Source of the DNA: Macrotis lagotis | Lineage: Eukaryota; Chordata; Mammalia; Peramelemorphia; Peramelidae | Assembly: GCF_037893015.1 (NCBI RefSeq) | Contig: NC_133661.1 | Location: 182,940,508-183,004,507 of the forward strand | Length of the DNA: 64,000 bases | Reading direction: 5' to 3' | Part shown: one piece after another, positions 22,621 through 34,308 of the stretch | How positions within the stretch are numbered: the stretch's first letter is position 1 | How the letters are laid out: each line of letters begins with the position of its first letter | Translations under genes and position numbers: made by a program | Notes under the pieces: generated by a model | The model's database searches: none | What the model saw: only the letters and a program-made list of their open reading frames with translations | What the model was told of the DNA's origin: nothing

Positions 22621-22834
22621 TTTGTTGTTTTGTTGTTCTAATGTGTCCAACTCTTTGTGTGAAACTCCTCATTTGGGATTTTCTTGGCAAAGATACAAGA
22701 GTTTGCCATTTCTTTCTCTAGCTTATTTTACAGATAAGGATACTGAAGTGAACAGGGTTAAATGACTTGCCTAGAGTCACATGTCCTGACTCCAAACTTG
22801 ATGCTCTATCTACTGTGCCTCCTAGCTGTCCCTA
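22621..22834 (-). repeat. Long-form marsupial SINE, antisense
   Basis: Reads 'tgttgttttgttgttctaat', 'gggattttcttggcaaagat', 'cttattttacagataaggat', 'gggttaaatgacttgcctag' and ends 'tactgtgcctcctagctgtc'. Confidence 0.88.
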
Positions 22835-22880
22835 ATGGACAAATCAGAGAAATCCTTTGATACTGATAAGATCATTTATT

Positions 22881-22882
22881 AC

Positions 22883-22940
<58 letters not shown>
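22881..22940 (+). repeat. (AC)n microsatellite
   Basis: About 60 bp of AC units, nearly pure. It is likely to vary in length. Confidence 0.98.
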
Positions 22941-22944
<4 letters not shown>

Positions 22945-24259
22945 ACTTCAAAAAAAGTGAGAATAAAGAAAGATGGTAAGAAATAGATCGAAAAATATGG
23001 TTCATGAGTAAGGAACAGAAGAGACCAAAGACTCATAAATTGCACAGAAGTGTTACCTAAACACCATGAATGAATCAAAAGGTACTAAAATAGGTCCAAT
23101 GCTGAATAATATTTTTAAAAAATGAAATTGGCTGTAGTTATAGAGATAAAAAAACAACTGTTTCCTGAGGTGACAGTAATTTCTGAATTAACTGTTTGTG
23201 TATTTTCAGACCACTGACTTTAGAGCAATGGTCAAAATTAATATTAAGTTATAAGAAAGAATAAAAATTAAAAAAAAGATGCAGCGCTAGATGAAAGCAA
23301 TTCCAACCAGATAGATTTATTTTTTGATTGCTATTTTATTTTATTTTCCTAATTATATGTTATGGAAGTTTTTCAACATTCATCCACTTGCCAACGAGTT
23401 GATTTAAAAAAGTAAGTTGAATGTGAATTCAAGAAGGCCTGAGTTCAAATCTATACTTAATTGCTATGTGTCACTGGGCAAGTCACTTAGCCTTTGTATG
23501 CTTTCAGTTTACTTATTTGTAAAATGGGGATAATAACAAACCTACTACTCAGGGTAGAGAATAAAATGGTACAATATTTGTGAATACCTTTGCAAATGTT
23601 AAAACTAGATAAATGCTAGCCATTTATTAAGACTCACTCCAGCTAAGTGCTAAAGATAAAAAGCAAGGCATAAACAGAGTCCTTGTTCTTAAGTGGTTTA
23701 CATTCTAATAGATTAGAAGAGAAGACTAATGACTGCAATAATTTTATACAGGTGTTTGATAAAAATAAATTGCCATAATGAAAAAAAACAAAAGAAACCT
23801 CTTTAGCCAGAAAACATTTTATTTGCTTGAAAAATAGATATGGCAACCAGGGACAATATTGGTTTAGAATATGTATATATATAATATATCATATTATTAT
23901 TATATTTTATATGTTATATTATTATTATATTTTATATATTATATATATTTACTAAATGTTAAGTTTAGAAGGATGAGGGATTATTATGAACAGAATCATT
24001 TAATAAAACAGAGAAGCAATAGAGGGTCAAATGATTCTAAAGAAAGCTTAGAAAAAAAAGAAAAAACAAAAAAAAGAAAAAAAAGAAAACTTAGCATGAG
24101 GCATAGCCAAGCAAAATCACCCTAACAGTATCAAGGGATGAAACTGAGTCAAAGATAACTAAAAAACAAAGATGGAAAAGTTCTGCAAATATTCTTTAAA
24201 AATTTTTTTCATAATCAAGAACTATTGAGTCACCACATTTAGCTTCTAATATCATCTCA
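22941..24259. other. Intergenic DNA; MIR fragment, small LINE trace, AT-rich tract
   Basis: About 23328-23395 resembles the L1 3'UTR seen at 52.48 kb ('gtttttcaacattcat'). The stretch 23436-23600 is a plus-strand MIR-type fragment ('ctgggcaagtcacttagcct', 'gtaaaatggggataataaca'). The stretch 23868-23955 is a (TAT)/(TA) tract. No gene. Confidence 0.55.
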
Positions 24260-24400
24260 GATATCTCTCTCTCTCTCTCTCTCTCACTCAATCTTCCTTC
24301 CTTCCTTCTTTCCTGCTTGCCTGCTTGCCTTCTTTTCCTTCCTCATTTCTTTCCTTCTTTCTTTTTTCTCTTTTTTTCTTGCCATATTTACCAATTTCTA
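24260..24400 (+). repeat. Pyrimidine-rich tract, (CT)n then (CCTT)n
   Basis: A (TC)n run at about 24263-24286 is followed by CTTC, CTTG and CTTT tetramers to about 24380. A second (CT)n run lies at 24809-24844. Confidence 0.9.
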
Positions 24401-24807
24401 TTTATTTTAGTCTTTTTTTAAAGGTATGTTTATAAAGGATACAGAAATAGTCCTAAAGAGAACAAAGATGAGAAAAAGTAGTGGGCGGACCCAAGGAGAG
24501 GTAGAAGAGCTTTATGTTGGAGGTGATAGTTTCAAGGATGTTTGATTTTCAAGGAGTGAAAGACAACAAAAGTGAGACGAAATCTCAAGCTCAGTTTATT
24601 ATTCTGAAAGAAACATCTGAGGAAGCTTAGTAATTATTGATCCATATGTCTACTCTCTCATGTAGATAAAAGAGCTCGCCTATCTTCCTGGATGCTATCT
24701 ATAATAACTCAAAAGAGCTTATTCTCATTATCCATATAGAAAAAAAATCTGAAAGGATGAAGAATGACTATTATGCAGAATATGAGGCAAAGTAGGTTTA
24801 CAGATTT

Positions 24808-24845
<38 letters not shown>

Positions 24846-27683
24846 AGAAAAAGCATTATAAAAGGATGATTATTTGACCAAGAAAGAAGACACGTAGGCT
24901 AGATTATGTTTTGCAAAGTTCTTTTAGTGTTTCCAAACTTCTCTCTAAAACAATGGCCCATCATTTTAATATCAATATAATACCATTACTGTTCTATGAG
25001 TGTGAATCATAGTACACTACAGTCTCTGAAGAATTAAAACTGAGGAATAAATGAATGAATGAAAAAGCTTTTTTGAAAGAGCTTACTATGTGCCGCACAC
25101 TGAAACTGAGGATCATAAAAAGAGCAAGAAGAAAGGACATGGTGGTATGATCAGGCTGCAACATTTCATAAATAAAAGGAGTAGAAGGGAATAAAAAGAA
25201 ATTAAGTAAAAAAAAAAGATAGGTTGATCATGTAATGAGTAAGGGGCACCAAAAAGTCTGTATGTTCCATTTATATCCTTATGATATCAAGAGAAAGCAA
25301 GGATAACAAAGACTCCAAGCATATTAGGTGGGGACTTCCTGTATTCAGCTTATGGGAAAATATCAAGAAGAATTGGACAAAATGGGTAGAATGGATAAAA
25401 TGTGATATTATATAGTAAGAGGGCATGCCTACATCTATGAGATCACAAGTTCATTTGAGTCAATGGCATAAATGAGAAATCACAATGCAAGAAGAAACAT
25501 TTGATCTCACAGGTGTTGCTGAGACTGGGTATCATGGAATTCATGGTTGGAATGAGGATAGAGAAGAATTAAATCCAAAAGGAACAGAATAAATAAAAAT
25601 GAGGAAGGAAAGGAGAATTAGATGTAATTGTATTTTAGAATCACATTCTTATGTGAAGTCCCCATTGAAGTCCTACTAGGATGCCTTATCCTGATGCTGG
25701 AATGACCCTATACTCTCAAAGACAAAATTCCCAGAGTAGAGGTTCTACAAGTTCCACCAAGGTGTAGTTTTTTCAAGTAGGAGGTCAGAGATAGATTATG
25801 TAAATCTGTTGTCCAAGGACCTAGCTTTGCCAGGTGTGGAGACATTTCTAACTAAATTAACTCAGGGTAATGAATTTCACAGCCTCAGGAAATATTGAAG
25901 ACCAACTGTTAAGTTGTAAAGGTTGTGATCTGTATTGGAGGAGGGAATGTGTACAATGACAAAACTACAAAATTCAAAATATTGAAATGTAGGCACTCAT
26001 ATGAAGAAGCTTAGGATTGTAGGTGACAAGTATGGTAGAAAATATTTAGATGAGTTCAATTAAGCATAAAGGAGAAGAAGCAGGGGTATAGTGGAACCAC
26101 CTCATACTTGCTTACAAGAACTAATAGTTAAATTTTAATTGTGCGCATTTACACTTTGGAAATTGTTGAATGCTATAAATCAGGGCTTGATTTATAATTT
26201 TGTTGATTATTTGTGCTTTGGAAGGTGATGAAGAAAATGTTAATATTGAAGATTAAGCTTAAAAGTATATAAGAGGTAGAATTTTCTTTTCCAGAGAATT
26301 GGTTGTTAAACCTTTACCAGAACAACACTGAGAAGTGGTATTGTTATGCAAGTTTTTTTTTTTGTTTTTAATGGCTCACTTGGTTAGAAGGAGGGAAAAA
26401 TGAAGAATAAAGGAAACAAACAGTAATAAGAATATAATCTGGGTCCACATATTATCTTCTCATTTATTTGAATTATTATTAAATCTCCTAGGATTATTAT
26501 GATTAAAGAAAGAGATGGAGAACATGGATCTAATATTTAATATTTCCTCACTTAATGGGAAGAGTGGGAAGCATGAATTTGATATGACTGGAAGCTTTAT
26601 GACATGGACTAAACCCAGATTTAAATAGGAGAAGGAGGGTGGGCTACTCTGATTTGAGCAACAATATTTTTATGATGATGTTTTATTACAGAAGTTATTG
26701 AGTGTTCTCATTATGTCCTATTTATTCTGTATATTGCTTGTTTATATATAGTTGTTTGTTACCTCTTTTTCCTCCTCACTAGACTGTGAACTGCTTGAGA
26801 GCAGAGACTATTTTTTGTCTTTTAAAAATCCCCAGCATTTGGCATAGTGCATGAATATTGTAGATGTTTAATATATCTTTTATTGCCTGACTTCTGACTG
26901 GATTCTGGTATCCAATGTAATATAAGCTGCCTATATCTTTCTTATCTTACCCATGAGATTTGAACTTTCTAATTGTCAAAGATCCAAAGAGGTTGATGGA
27001 GATCAGTGACCTGAAAGCTATATGGGTTTCTGGAGATCTTTTGGATCCATTCAAAAACACAAATGATGAACATCTATTATTATTTTTCCTGCCAAATCAA
27101 CTAAAGGACAGACCAGTTTAAGTCAAATGATATTTAGATAAACAACGTAGCAGCTCTGGAAACGGTATTACACAATGAACTGCTCTGTCTATTTCTGCAT
27201 CTTACCCATGTCTTTCCTGAATCATTCTTTGTGGGTTCTCCACTACTTTAGGGGTAGAACTTTCAATTGTTTTAGTCCATAGACTTAAGGGCTGGATAAA
27301 CACTTTAATATTTAGAGTCACAGCCAGCTAGTCTGATAGCCAGCTAGAGAAATTCTTATACATTGTCTTTTTAAAATACATACTAGAATATCATCAGCAA
27401 ACATGAACATTTTCATATTCAAACAAGTTCAGGAAAAGAGAATTGTGTTTAATACTGTGAACGTTTTATAGATATTTTGTTTTTTAATATGTATAAAATT
27501 TAATATGGTAGTGCCAATATGTCCCTGCTTATCTGAACTCCTTCTGCTCTTTTCCATGTATTTTTAAATGTTTCATTAAAGTTCTCTCTCTTTTTTTTTT
27601 GCTTCACTATCTTTTTCTACTCTCCTCACTTACTGCAAATTGAAATCTCTCTCAAGTTAACAAATAAGTATAGTCAAACAAAG
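24401..27683. other. Intergenic DNA without a supported gene
   Basis: No gene recognised. The stretch 26745-26885 ('cactagactgtgaactgctt', 'gagagcagagactatttttt') resembles an L2-type 3' end. The rest is unique sequence. Confidence 0.5.
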
Positions 27684-27940
27684 CTGGGCAGCTATGTGGC
27701 ACAGTGGATGGGGAACAGGGCTGGAGGCAGGAAGACCCATTGTCCTGAATCCAAATCTGCCCTCAGACACTAGTTACCTATGTGATTCTAAGGAAGTCAC
27801 TTTATCCTGTTTGCCTAAGTTTCCTCATTTGTAAAATGAACTGGAGAAGGAAAAGGCAAAACATTTCAGTATTTTTATCAAGGAAACTCCAAATGGGGTC
27901 CTGAAGAGTCAAGGAGAACTGAAAACAACTGAACAACAAC
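27684..27940 (+). repeat. Long-form marsupial SINE
   Basis: 'ctgggcagctatgtggcaca', 'gcctaagtttcctcatttgt', 'aaaatgaactggagaaggaa', 'atggggtcctgaagagtcaa' and the end 'ctgaacaacaac'. Nearly full length with a short internal insertion. Confidence 0.88.
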
Positions 27941-29199
27941 AGAATGGTCAATCAAACTTGTTTTGTATTGGCTGTTTCTGCAAATGTATATACCATTTTG
28001 TACCTAGAGCTCTTCACCAACCCATCCTGAACTGAAAGACAAATTTTATCATCAATCTTCTGTAGTCACAATTCATCATTAAATTAATCTGAATTCTTGT
28101 CTATCAAATTTGTTTTCATTTATAATGTTATGGTCATTGTATGAATAGTTTTTCTAATTTATTTTCTTTTTTTTACAATTACTTTTCAGCTGTCTGAAGT
28201 TACATTCCTTTAATTCAATCTACTCTTTGGCTCAATGAAGAAAATTCCTTTTGATTTTTATCAAACCATGTATCTAACCATACATGTGGTCTATGCAAAT
28301 CAAAGCAGGAGATTCATTTTTGTTGGATAGACCTTCCTGTCAGTAATGAAGTTATTGTTCTTTCTATAGAGGTAATAGTGTGGCATCAGAGTATAAATGC
28401 CCTTCCCTTTATACAGCCAATTGGAATCAAAGCATATAATTTTACCTTAGATAATATCTCTTGAATTGAATTCTTTCTCTCATATCAGATATTTACTTTG
28501 CTTTGGTCCCAAGCAATTTCTTACCTGGGCATTACAAGACTCATCTCCTTTCTAACCAATAATCTATTCTTAAATCATAACCAAAATTGTTTTCTTAGCC
28601 TTTTTTTTGTTTATTCCATACCACTTTTTAGGAATCTATGATACTCTCCTTTTATACTCTGGATCTGATTTAAGAACCTCATGGTATTCTTCAAAAAACT
28701 TTAGTAAAACATGCCCTGTTGACCCCACTTTCCTTGTTTTGATCCTCTTTCTAGCAGAGAAATTTAGTCAGTTTCTTCATCTGAATATTTTCTACAATTG
28801 AATGTTGTCTTATATGCCAGCAAAATAGTGTCACAATAATTTTTCTGTAGGGGTTGTCATACCTTCTTCCTTCATCCAAATAGCTCTAGACAAAGTTGCT
28901 TTTCCAGGGAGAACTTCTCTAGGCACAAATCCAACCTGTTCACAAACTACCTGAACTTGAATAACTCACTTATTGGGAACAATTTATATTGCTGCATCAT
29001 TTAATTTGAATTTTTAAGTGTTTGTTTGCTTTTGCTATGTCCTTAGCATCATCATCATCATCTATATTAAATTTGCATATTTTATATAATATAATCTCAA
29101 GAGGCAAGTATTGTATATTTTTGAATACCTTTGTATGATATTTGAATAGTTTTATTTAACATTTTTGAATAGGTGTATATACTAATGCAAAAGAGGACT
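27941..29199. other. Intergenic DNA without a supported gene
   Basis: No gene or clear repeat apart from a short (ATC)n near 29048-29063. The homology shared by the downstream duplicons begins at about 29.2-29.3 kb. Confidence 0.5.
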
Positions 29200-29648
29200 T
29201 TGGGGGATGGCAATTTTTATCATTTTAAGCAGATTTTATCCCAGTAGGAATAGTATCTGTTCATTATAAATGACTGATGAACAATGCGTGATAGAAACTA
29301 TCACTTGCATGCAGACATGGCTAATGAAGTAGACACCAGGAAAGATTTGCCACCAGAATGGAGTTGACTTCCCTGTGTTCTCTGCCTCCTTAACTAGAGG
29401 AACTGAATAATCACCATATTTCCATGCTGTGAGCAGGCTAATAGAGCACTATGGTTTAGTTCTATTGGGAGGGGCTGGGACAATGTATTGAGAAGAGGTC
29501 AGGGACTTTGTTGGCAAAAGGGAAGAGAGAAAGGGGAAAAAATCTGGATGAATAGTCAAGATAACCCCAAGAACAATCTTCTCAGGAAACTACAAGAACC
29601 TTTGCCTCCTATGGAGAACTCTCTCTCCTCTGCAGCTCCAGCTCAGGT

Positions 29649-30578
29649 CTAGGTGATCCACTTGCCCACCTTTTCCCTAATCACCAGTTTCACCTGTTTG
29701 TTCCTCAGGGTGTAGATGAAAGGGTTGAGCATTGGGGTTACCACAGTGTTGAGGATGGCCACCACCTTGTTTAGGTTCTCCCCTTCACTGCCCTTCCCTG
29801 CCCTGACATACATAAAAATGCAGCTGCCATAAAAAAGTGATACCACAATGATGTGAGAGGAACAAGTGGAAAAGGCTTTCTGTCTCTCCTTGGCTGAGGG
29901 GATGTGCAAGATTGTGTATAGAATATGACCATAACACGGGGCAGTGACAGATAAAGTACCCAGCAGACTAATATTGGCCACAACAAAGCCTATCAATTCC
30001 ACAAGGCTTGTGTCTGCACATACTAGTTCTAACAATGGGAAATTATCACAGAAAAAGTGATTGATGACATTGGGGCCACAGAAAGGCTGCTGAAATGTGA
30101 TGCCACTAGGTATAATGATGAGAAGGAAGCCTCCCACCCATGAGGACAGCACCAGCTGTACACAGACCCTTTTGCTCATGATAATGGCATAACATAAAGG
30201 GTTACAGATTGCCACATATCGATCAAAGGACATTACAGCCAGGAGAAGAAATTCTGTAGTTCCTAGGAAGAAGTAAAGAAAACCCTGCAGGAAGCATCCC
30301 AATAAGGAGATGGTCTTGTTTCCTGTTAGGATGTTGTTCAGCATCTTGGGAAAGATAATAGAAGTGAACCAGATCTCTAGAACAGCAAAGTTTCTTAGGA
30401 AGTAGTACATGGGGGTATATAGACGTCTGTCCATCAGGGTGACGACAATGATGAGGAGGTTCCCTAGCAGGGTGATGAGGTAGGTCAGGAGGAGCCCCAT
30501 GAAAATTGGTATCTGGAATTCACAGGCATCTGTGAGTCCCAGAAGAATGATCTCAGTAATAGTGGTACTGTTCCCTAT
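29649..30578 (-). pseudogene. Olfactory receptor A, OR6C-like, start codon lost
   Basis: Class II odorant receptor, a seven-helix GPCR of olfactory neurons. The frame is open for 309 codons to the TAG at 29649-29651. It has [23 protein letters not shown], the conserved Cys pair, KAFSTCSSH and [13 protein letters not shown]. The position of the start codon in paralogues B and C holds ATA here (30578-30576), with an in-frame TAG three codons earlier. The next ATG (30500) would drop the N-terminus with its NST glycosylation site and cut into TM1. In the [12 protein letters not shown] region the Arg of LRY is Cys (CGT to TGT, a CpG-type change) and the next Thr but one is Ile. Both fit relaxed selection. 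From about 29852 to 30480 it is about 99% identical to OR C. Outside that it resembles OR B. It could still be used if an upstream exon supplied a start. The relation to OR6C rests on remembered family wording. Confidence 0.75.
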
Positions 30579-30581
30579 GTT

Positions 30582-30583
30582 CT
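30582..30583 (-). other. Candidate 3' splice site before OR A coding exon
   Basis: On the minus strand the tract 'tttctttggccccaacatag' ends in AG directly before AAC and the former start codon. The same site precedes OR C (58509-58510). OR exons are commonly preceded by an intron in the 5'UTR. Not proven. Confidence 0.5.
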
Positions 30584-30693
30584 ATGTTGGGGCCAAAGAA
30601 ACATGGCATTAATAAGAGAGGCTATGGGACTCTGGTCTAAAACTGAATGGAACAGAAGATGGATAAAATATTTTAAGCTGATGGATTCCATTT

Positions 30694-30729
30694 TGTGTGT
30701 GTGTGTGTGTGTGTGCGTGTGTGTGTGTG
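30694..30729 (+). repeat. (TG)n microsatellite upstream of OR A
   Basis: Run of TG with one CG interruption, about 115 bp upstream of the OR A coding exon. OR C has an equivalent run at 58629-58690. OR B has only a short T run there. Confidence 0.97.
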
Positions 30730-32569
30730 GCAATAACCTCCATTTTACCTTTCACCTCTCCCATTTCTAGACTCTTCATCAGATATGTATACATATTTTC
30801 CTGGTTTGGGAAAACTGTGGATGTTGGTTAGAATTTCATTCTTGATTGGGATTGTCAAGAAAAGCAACATCAACATTAATAATAAGTTTGACTTCTGGAT
30901 GAAAATTTTTAGGCAAAACCCTATCCTTATCAATCCCCTTATTAAAAAGAGCCTAAATTCCTAGGTAAAATTGGTTTGCTTTTTTGTTTTATTTGTTCCT
31001 TATAAAAATTGAATTCTCAAAAGTTTTTGCTCCTTTATTTTTTCTCAGAATGTTAGGTTATCTTTTCTCATAGTTTCCCTTGCTCTAGGAATCCTTTTTT
31101 TTTGCTTTCATGAATAACATATCTCTTTGCAAATATAACATGTCATGGATCTTTTATGAATGAGTTGGGAAAGAATGCCCTTTCTAATTATCAGTTTGAT
31201 AATTTTGCCACTTTTGTCTCTTAAATATAATGATGATGATGATAATATAAAAATTTTAAATGTGAAAAATACAATTCTACATAAATTATATAAAAACTAA
31301 TAGAAGAAAAAATTGGCCAAATAAGAATGATATTTTCTTTTCATTGATGCATATTTGAAGGTTGTACTGTGTCTTTGACACAGATTATCTTTGGTGGTCA
31401 TACAATATGTGTATTGTCTCTAATACCCAGAAGTCTAAAAGTATTACATAAAAAAGAACAGTAATTATATTAGGGAAAATAAAAATAAAATTATTTAAGC
31501 ATTGAATAGTTGCAGAAGAATAACAGCTAATTTTTTTTAATTTCAGTTACAGATATATAAAGTACTGCTTATAAAGAATTTGTTAATAGAACAATATTGG
31601 TTGATAACTTTATAAATGATCCAGATGGTAGAGCTTACCTCTAATCATGTTAAGTATCTTAATAAGGTATCTAGTTTTTTTTTTGACAATGGTAAAATTC
31701 AGTGTCAGTAGACTAAATTAGAGAAGTGACCAGATTAATTATGAAAGATTACATATTGTATAAGATAATTCAGAAGAGATAAAAGTACACATTAAGATGG
31801 GATAGATTTGATTATGGCTGGAAACAGAACTTATGTTCATAGGGAAACATAAGCTCAATGCAAGTCAGCAACCTTGTTTTTGTGGGAGAGGGTAAGTAGT
31901 CAAGAAAGAACTCTGAGAGGAGCATAGTAAGACTTCAAAAATGCTTTTATCATTCTTTCATTCACTATAACAATTATGATGGCAACTCAGCACTTTGGTC
32001 TAGCAGCACTTCCTATCTTATTTAGAAATAAATTCATGAAACTAAAATCATAAAGTATTAGCTTTGTGAGTGCTCACCTGACTGTCAGTAAAGGAGGGAT
32101 TTAACATCCTAGGCATTTTTCCTTTTTTTTCAGGACTCTGACAAAAGGTGCAGGGGATCTGGATGCTCAATGGGCTGTCGTTCAAAGAGAGGGAATCCTC
32201 TTCTCTCAGTCTTAAAATGTAGCTTTGACTCTACATAAAGTTATGTGAGAGCAAAATGTTTAAGCTTGGAGTTCTGTCTGAGATACCCTGCCTGGATAGC
32301 TTTGCTCTGTCACACCTTAAGGCATGTTTCATTCTGGGACCGTGTGGTTCAGTTAGATATGAAAACTATGATTTTCCTTTTCTGTGTAAGTATACTCAAA
32401 GATTTTACTCAAACCTGATGCTGTCAGAATCTTTGGGTTATTCAATTGTGATTATGACATGTTATGAGGTTGAATAGCCTTGAAAGAGCATTCCATACAG
32501 ATTGCCTTGATGATCAACAAATTTTCTAGAGTCTCCTATATAATAACAACAATAATAATTAACAATAAT

Positions 32570-32790
32570 AGCTAAAGCTTATCTAACACTTTAAGGTTTA
32601 CAAAGTAATTTACAAATTTTATTTCATTTTATCTTCACAGTTACTCTGAGAGACATAATTATTCTCATTTGACACATATGAAGAATGAGACTGACTTGCT
32701 TAGGATCACAAGGATATTAACTGAGGCAGGATTTGAATTCAGGTCTTCATGATTTCCCAGGCCAGGGTATATTCCTTATTTGACTCCAGT
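32570..32790 (-). repeat. MIR element shared by all three duplicons (A copy)
   Basis: Antisense MIR: 'aacactttaaggtttacaaa', 'tttcattttatcttcacagt', 'gaatgagactgacttgctta', 'gcaggatttgaattcaggtc'. Its counterparts at about 48595-48790 and 60235-60460 show that it was present before the duplications. Confidence 0.85.
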
Positions 32791-33218
32791 CTACAAGACA
32801 GATTTTTCTAAGTTCATTGAAGTAACCCCTGTGTTGCTCTCTACTTCCCTAAAAATGTGCATAGAATTTACATTACCTATCACTGGCCAAATGATTATGG
32901 CACTTTTGCATACCTTCTATTACTAGTGGTATTAAGCATTACTCAGAAAGTTGGAAGAGACAGCTGATTCTCATCACCTACTCTCAGAGCTAATATCTGC
33001 TCAGTAGAACCTAAACAAAATCAGCCTTTTTCTCATATCTAAGTTTTCATGTCTTTCCATTGGGTTAGTTTCTAGCAGCTCCATCCTCAGCTTCATGTGT
33101 GGTCAGCTAATTATAATTACATGCTAAAAATAACTTCATAGCAAAGAAAATACAATCTTTGATCCCTCCTGTCTGCCAAGTCCATCATAGCTTCATCCCC
33201 TGGTCCCTTCCTCTAAAT

Positions 33219-33220
33219 AC
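33219..33220 (-). other. Candidate 5' splice site of OR A upstream exon
   Basis: The minus strand reads AAAAAG|GTATTTAG. The same position in B reads AAGAAG|GTACATAA (GT at 49209-49210) and in C AAGAAG|GTACTTAG (GT at 60885-60886). A kept AAG|GTA in all three, downstream of the candidate promoter and about 2.4-2.6 kb before the coding exon, fits the donor of a 5' non-coding exon. This is inference without transcript data. Confidence 0.45.
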
Positions 33221-33508
33221 CTTTTTTGTATCCAGAGAAGAAATTTTCTAGAAATGGATAGGAAAAAGTAAACATGTTCATTATTAGAAATAAATTCCTC
33301 TTCCTTTCCTCCTGGGTCATAGAGTGACTGACTGATGAAGGCTCATTTAACATATCACTAGGTTGGCCTCTGAGGGCTTGTTGATAAATGGCTCTTGTAC
33401 ATATAGGAGTGAGGTGTGCACAAAGAGCTTTGTGTATGAAGTATTTGTGGAATAGGCAGTCTCTCTGTGGAGTAAATACCAGTTCTGTAGTCTTTGGGAT
33501 GCCACTTT

Positions 33509-33522
33509 GTTTCCATGGAAAC
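33509..33522. promoter_or_regulatory. X-box-like palindrome upstream of OR A
   Basis: Perfect 14-bp palindrome GTTTCCATGGAAAC, close to the RFX X-box form (GTTGCCATGGCAAC). It is identical in B (49493-49506) and altered at two bases in C (61159-61172). It lies 70 bp from the O/E plus homeodomain site. Confidence 0.5.
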
Positions 33523-33591
33523 ACGGAAGTAAACAAACTAAGTTTGACCCTCCCAGGATGATCTTCCTCTTTCTTGGTTGATTGGTCTGGG

Positions 33592-33609
33592 CTCCCCAGA
33601 GATTCATTA
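33592..33609. promoter_or_regulatory. Candidate OR promoter site: O/E (EBF) site abutting homeodomain site, OR A
   Basis: CTCCCCAGAGAT matches the Olf1/EBF consensus YTCCCYRGRGAR at 11 of 12 positions and is followed at once by TCATTA, whose complement TAATGA is a homeodomain (LHX2-type) core. The whole 18 bp is identical in duplicons B and C, inside a longer run without differences. OR promoters and enhancers are known to combine O/E and homeodomain sites. It sits about 3.0 kb upstream of the OR A coding start on the transcribed side. Confidence 0.6.
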
Positions 33610-34308
33610 TAACTTGATGATAACAAGGATAGTCTCATTCCAAGCCTCTTGACTGTTACTTTTTCCAACATTGAGACTAAAAGTTTCCTCTCCTTGTTTT
33701 GGACAAGACATACAATTAGTTTGAGAAAAATATAACTGTATAGGTGTTAATATTGGATAATGATTTGAGAGATTTGGAGGAAGAAAATGAACAGAAAAAA
33801 ATTATGCCTAGGGTCTGGCCAATATAACCATGGTGGAGGACTGGTTGGGGCCAGAGGTTAGGAGTTCAGTGCATGAGGGAAGTTAGCACTGTATTGTGTC
33901 TGAAACTTATTTCACTTCTTCCTTAAGCAATACAGAGAATTGGCCACAAAGATCTTTTTTTTTCTGTATGGCTATTACAATGTGACTAATTTATTTTATG
34001 TATTTCTAATTTCATATATAGTATACAAGGTGTCCCAAACATCTTGTGCAAGTTAAGCTATTAAATCCTAAAAGTGCCCTCAGACCTTGACAATCTCCCT
34101 AAGTTTTTCTTAAAACAAGGTAAGTTTGCATTTGGTCCCCAGGTAATTTCATAGATTCCTATACTCAGACTATAAGAACTGAAAGTAATCTTGGAGATCT
34201 AATGATTTAGTTGATTGCCTAATACATTGTCCTTCTTCTTCCAGGCACTTCTTTCTGTTTGAAAAGATGTTCTGTGTTACGAAAACTGAAAGAGGTGGGA
34301 ATGATCAT

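Noticed and set aside
22881-22940. CRISPR-like or other structured arrays among the simple repeats
   Set aside because: These are plain dinucleotide microsatellites in vertebrate DNA, with no spacer and repeat structure.
32256-32477. 73-codon plus-strand frame, with a relative at 48291-48524
   Set aside because: The C duplicon copy near 59.94-60.15 kb is broken and A and B differ by indels, so there is no sign of coding selection.
33213-33671. 152-codon minus-strand frame with similar frames at 49183-49657 and 61013-61291
   Set aside because: The three copies keep DNA similarity but not reading frame: indels shift it and the matching residues occur in different frames. It is better explained as a duplicated 5' exon and promoter region of the OR genes.
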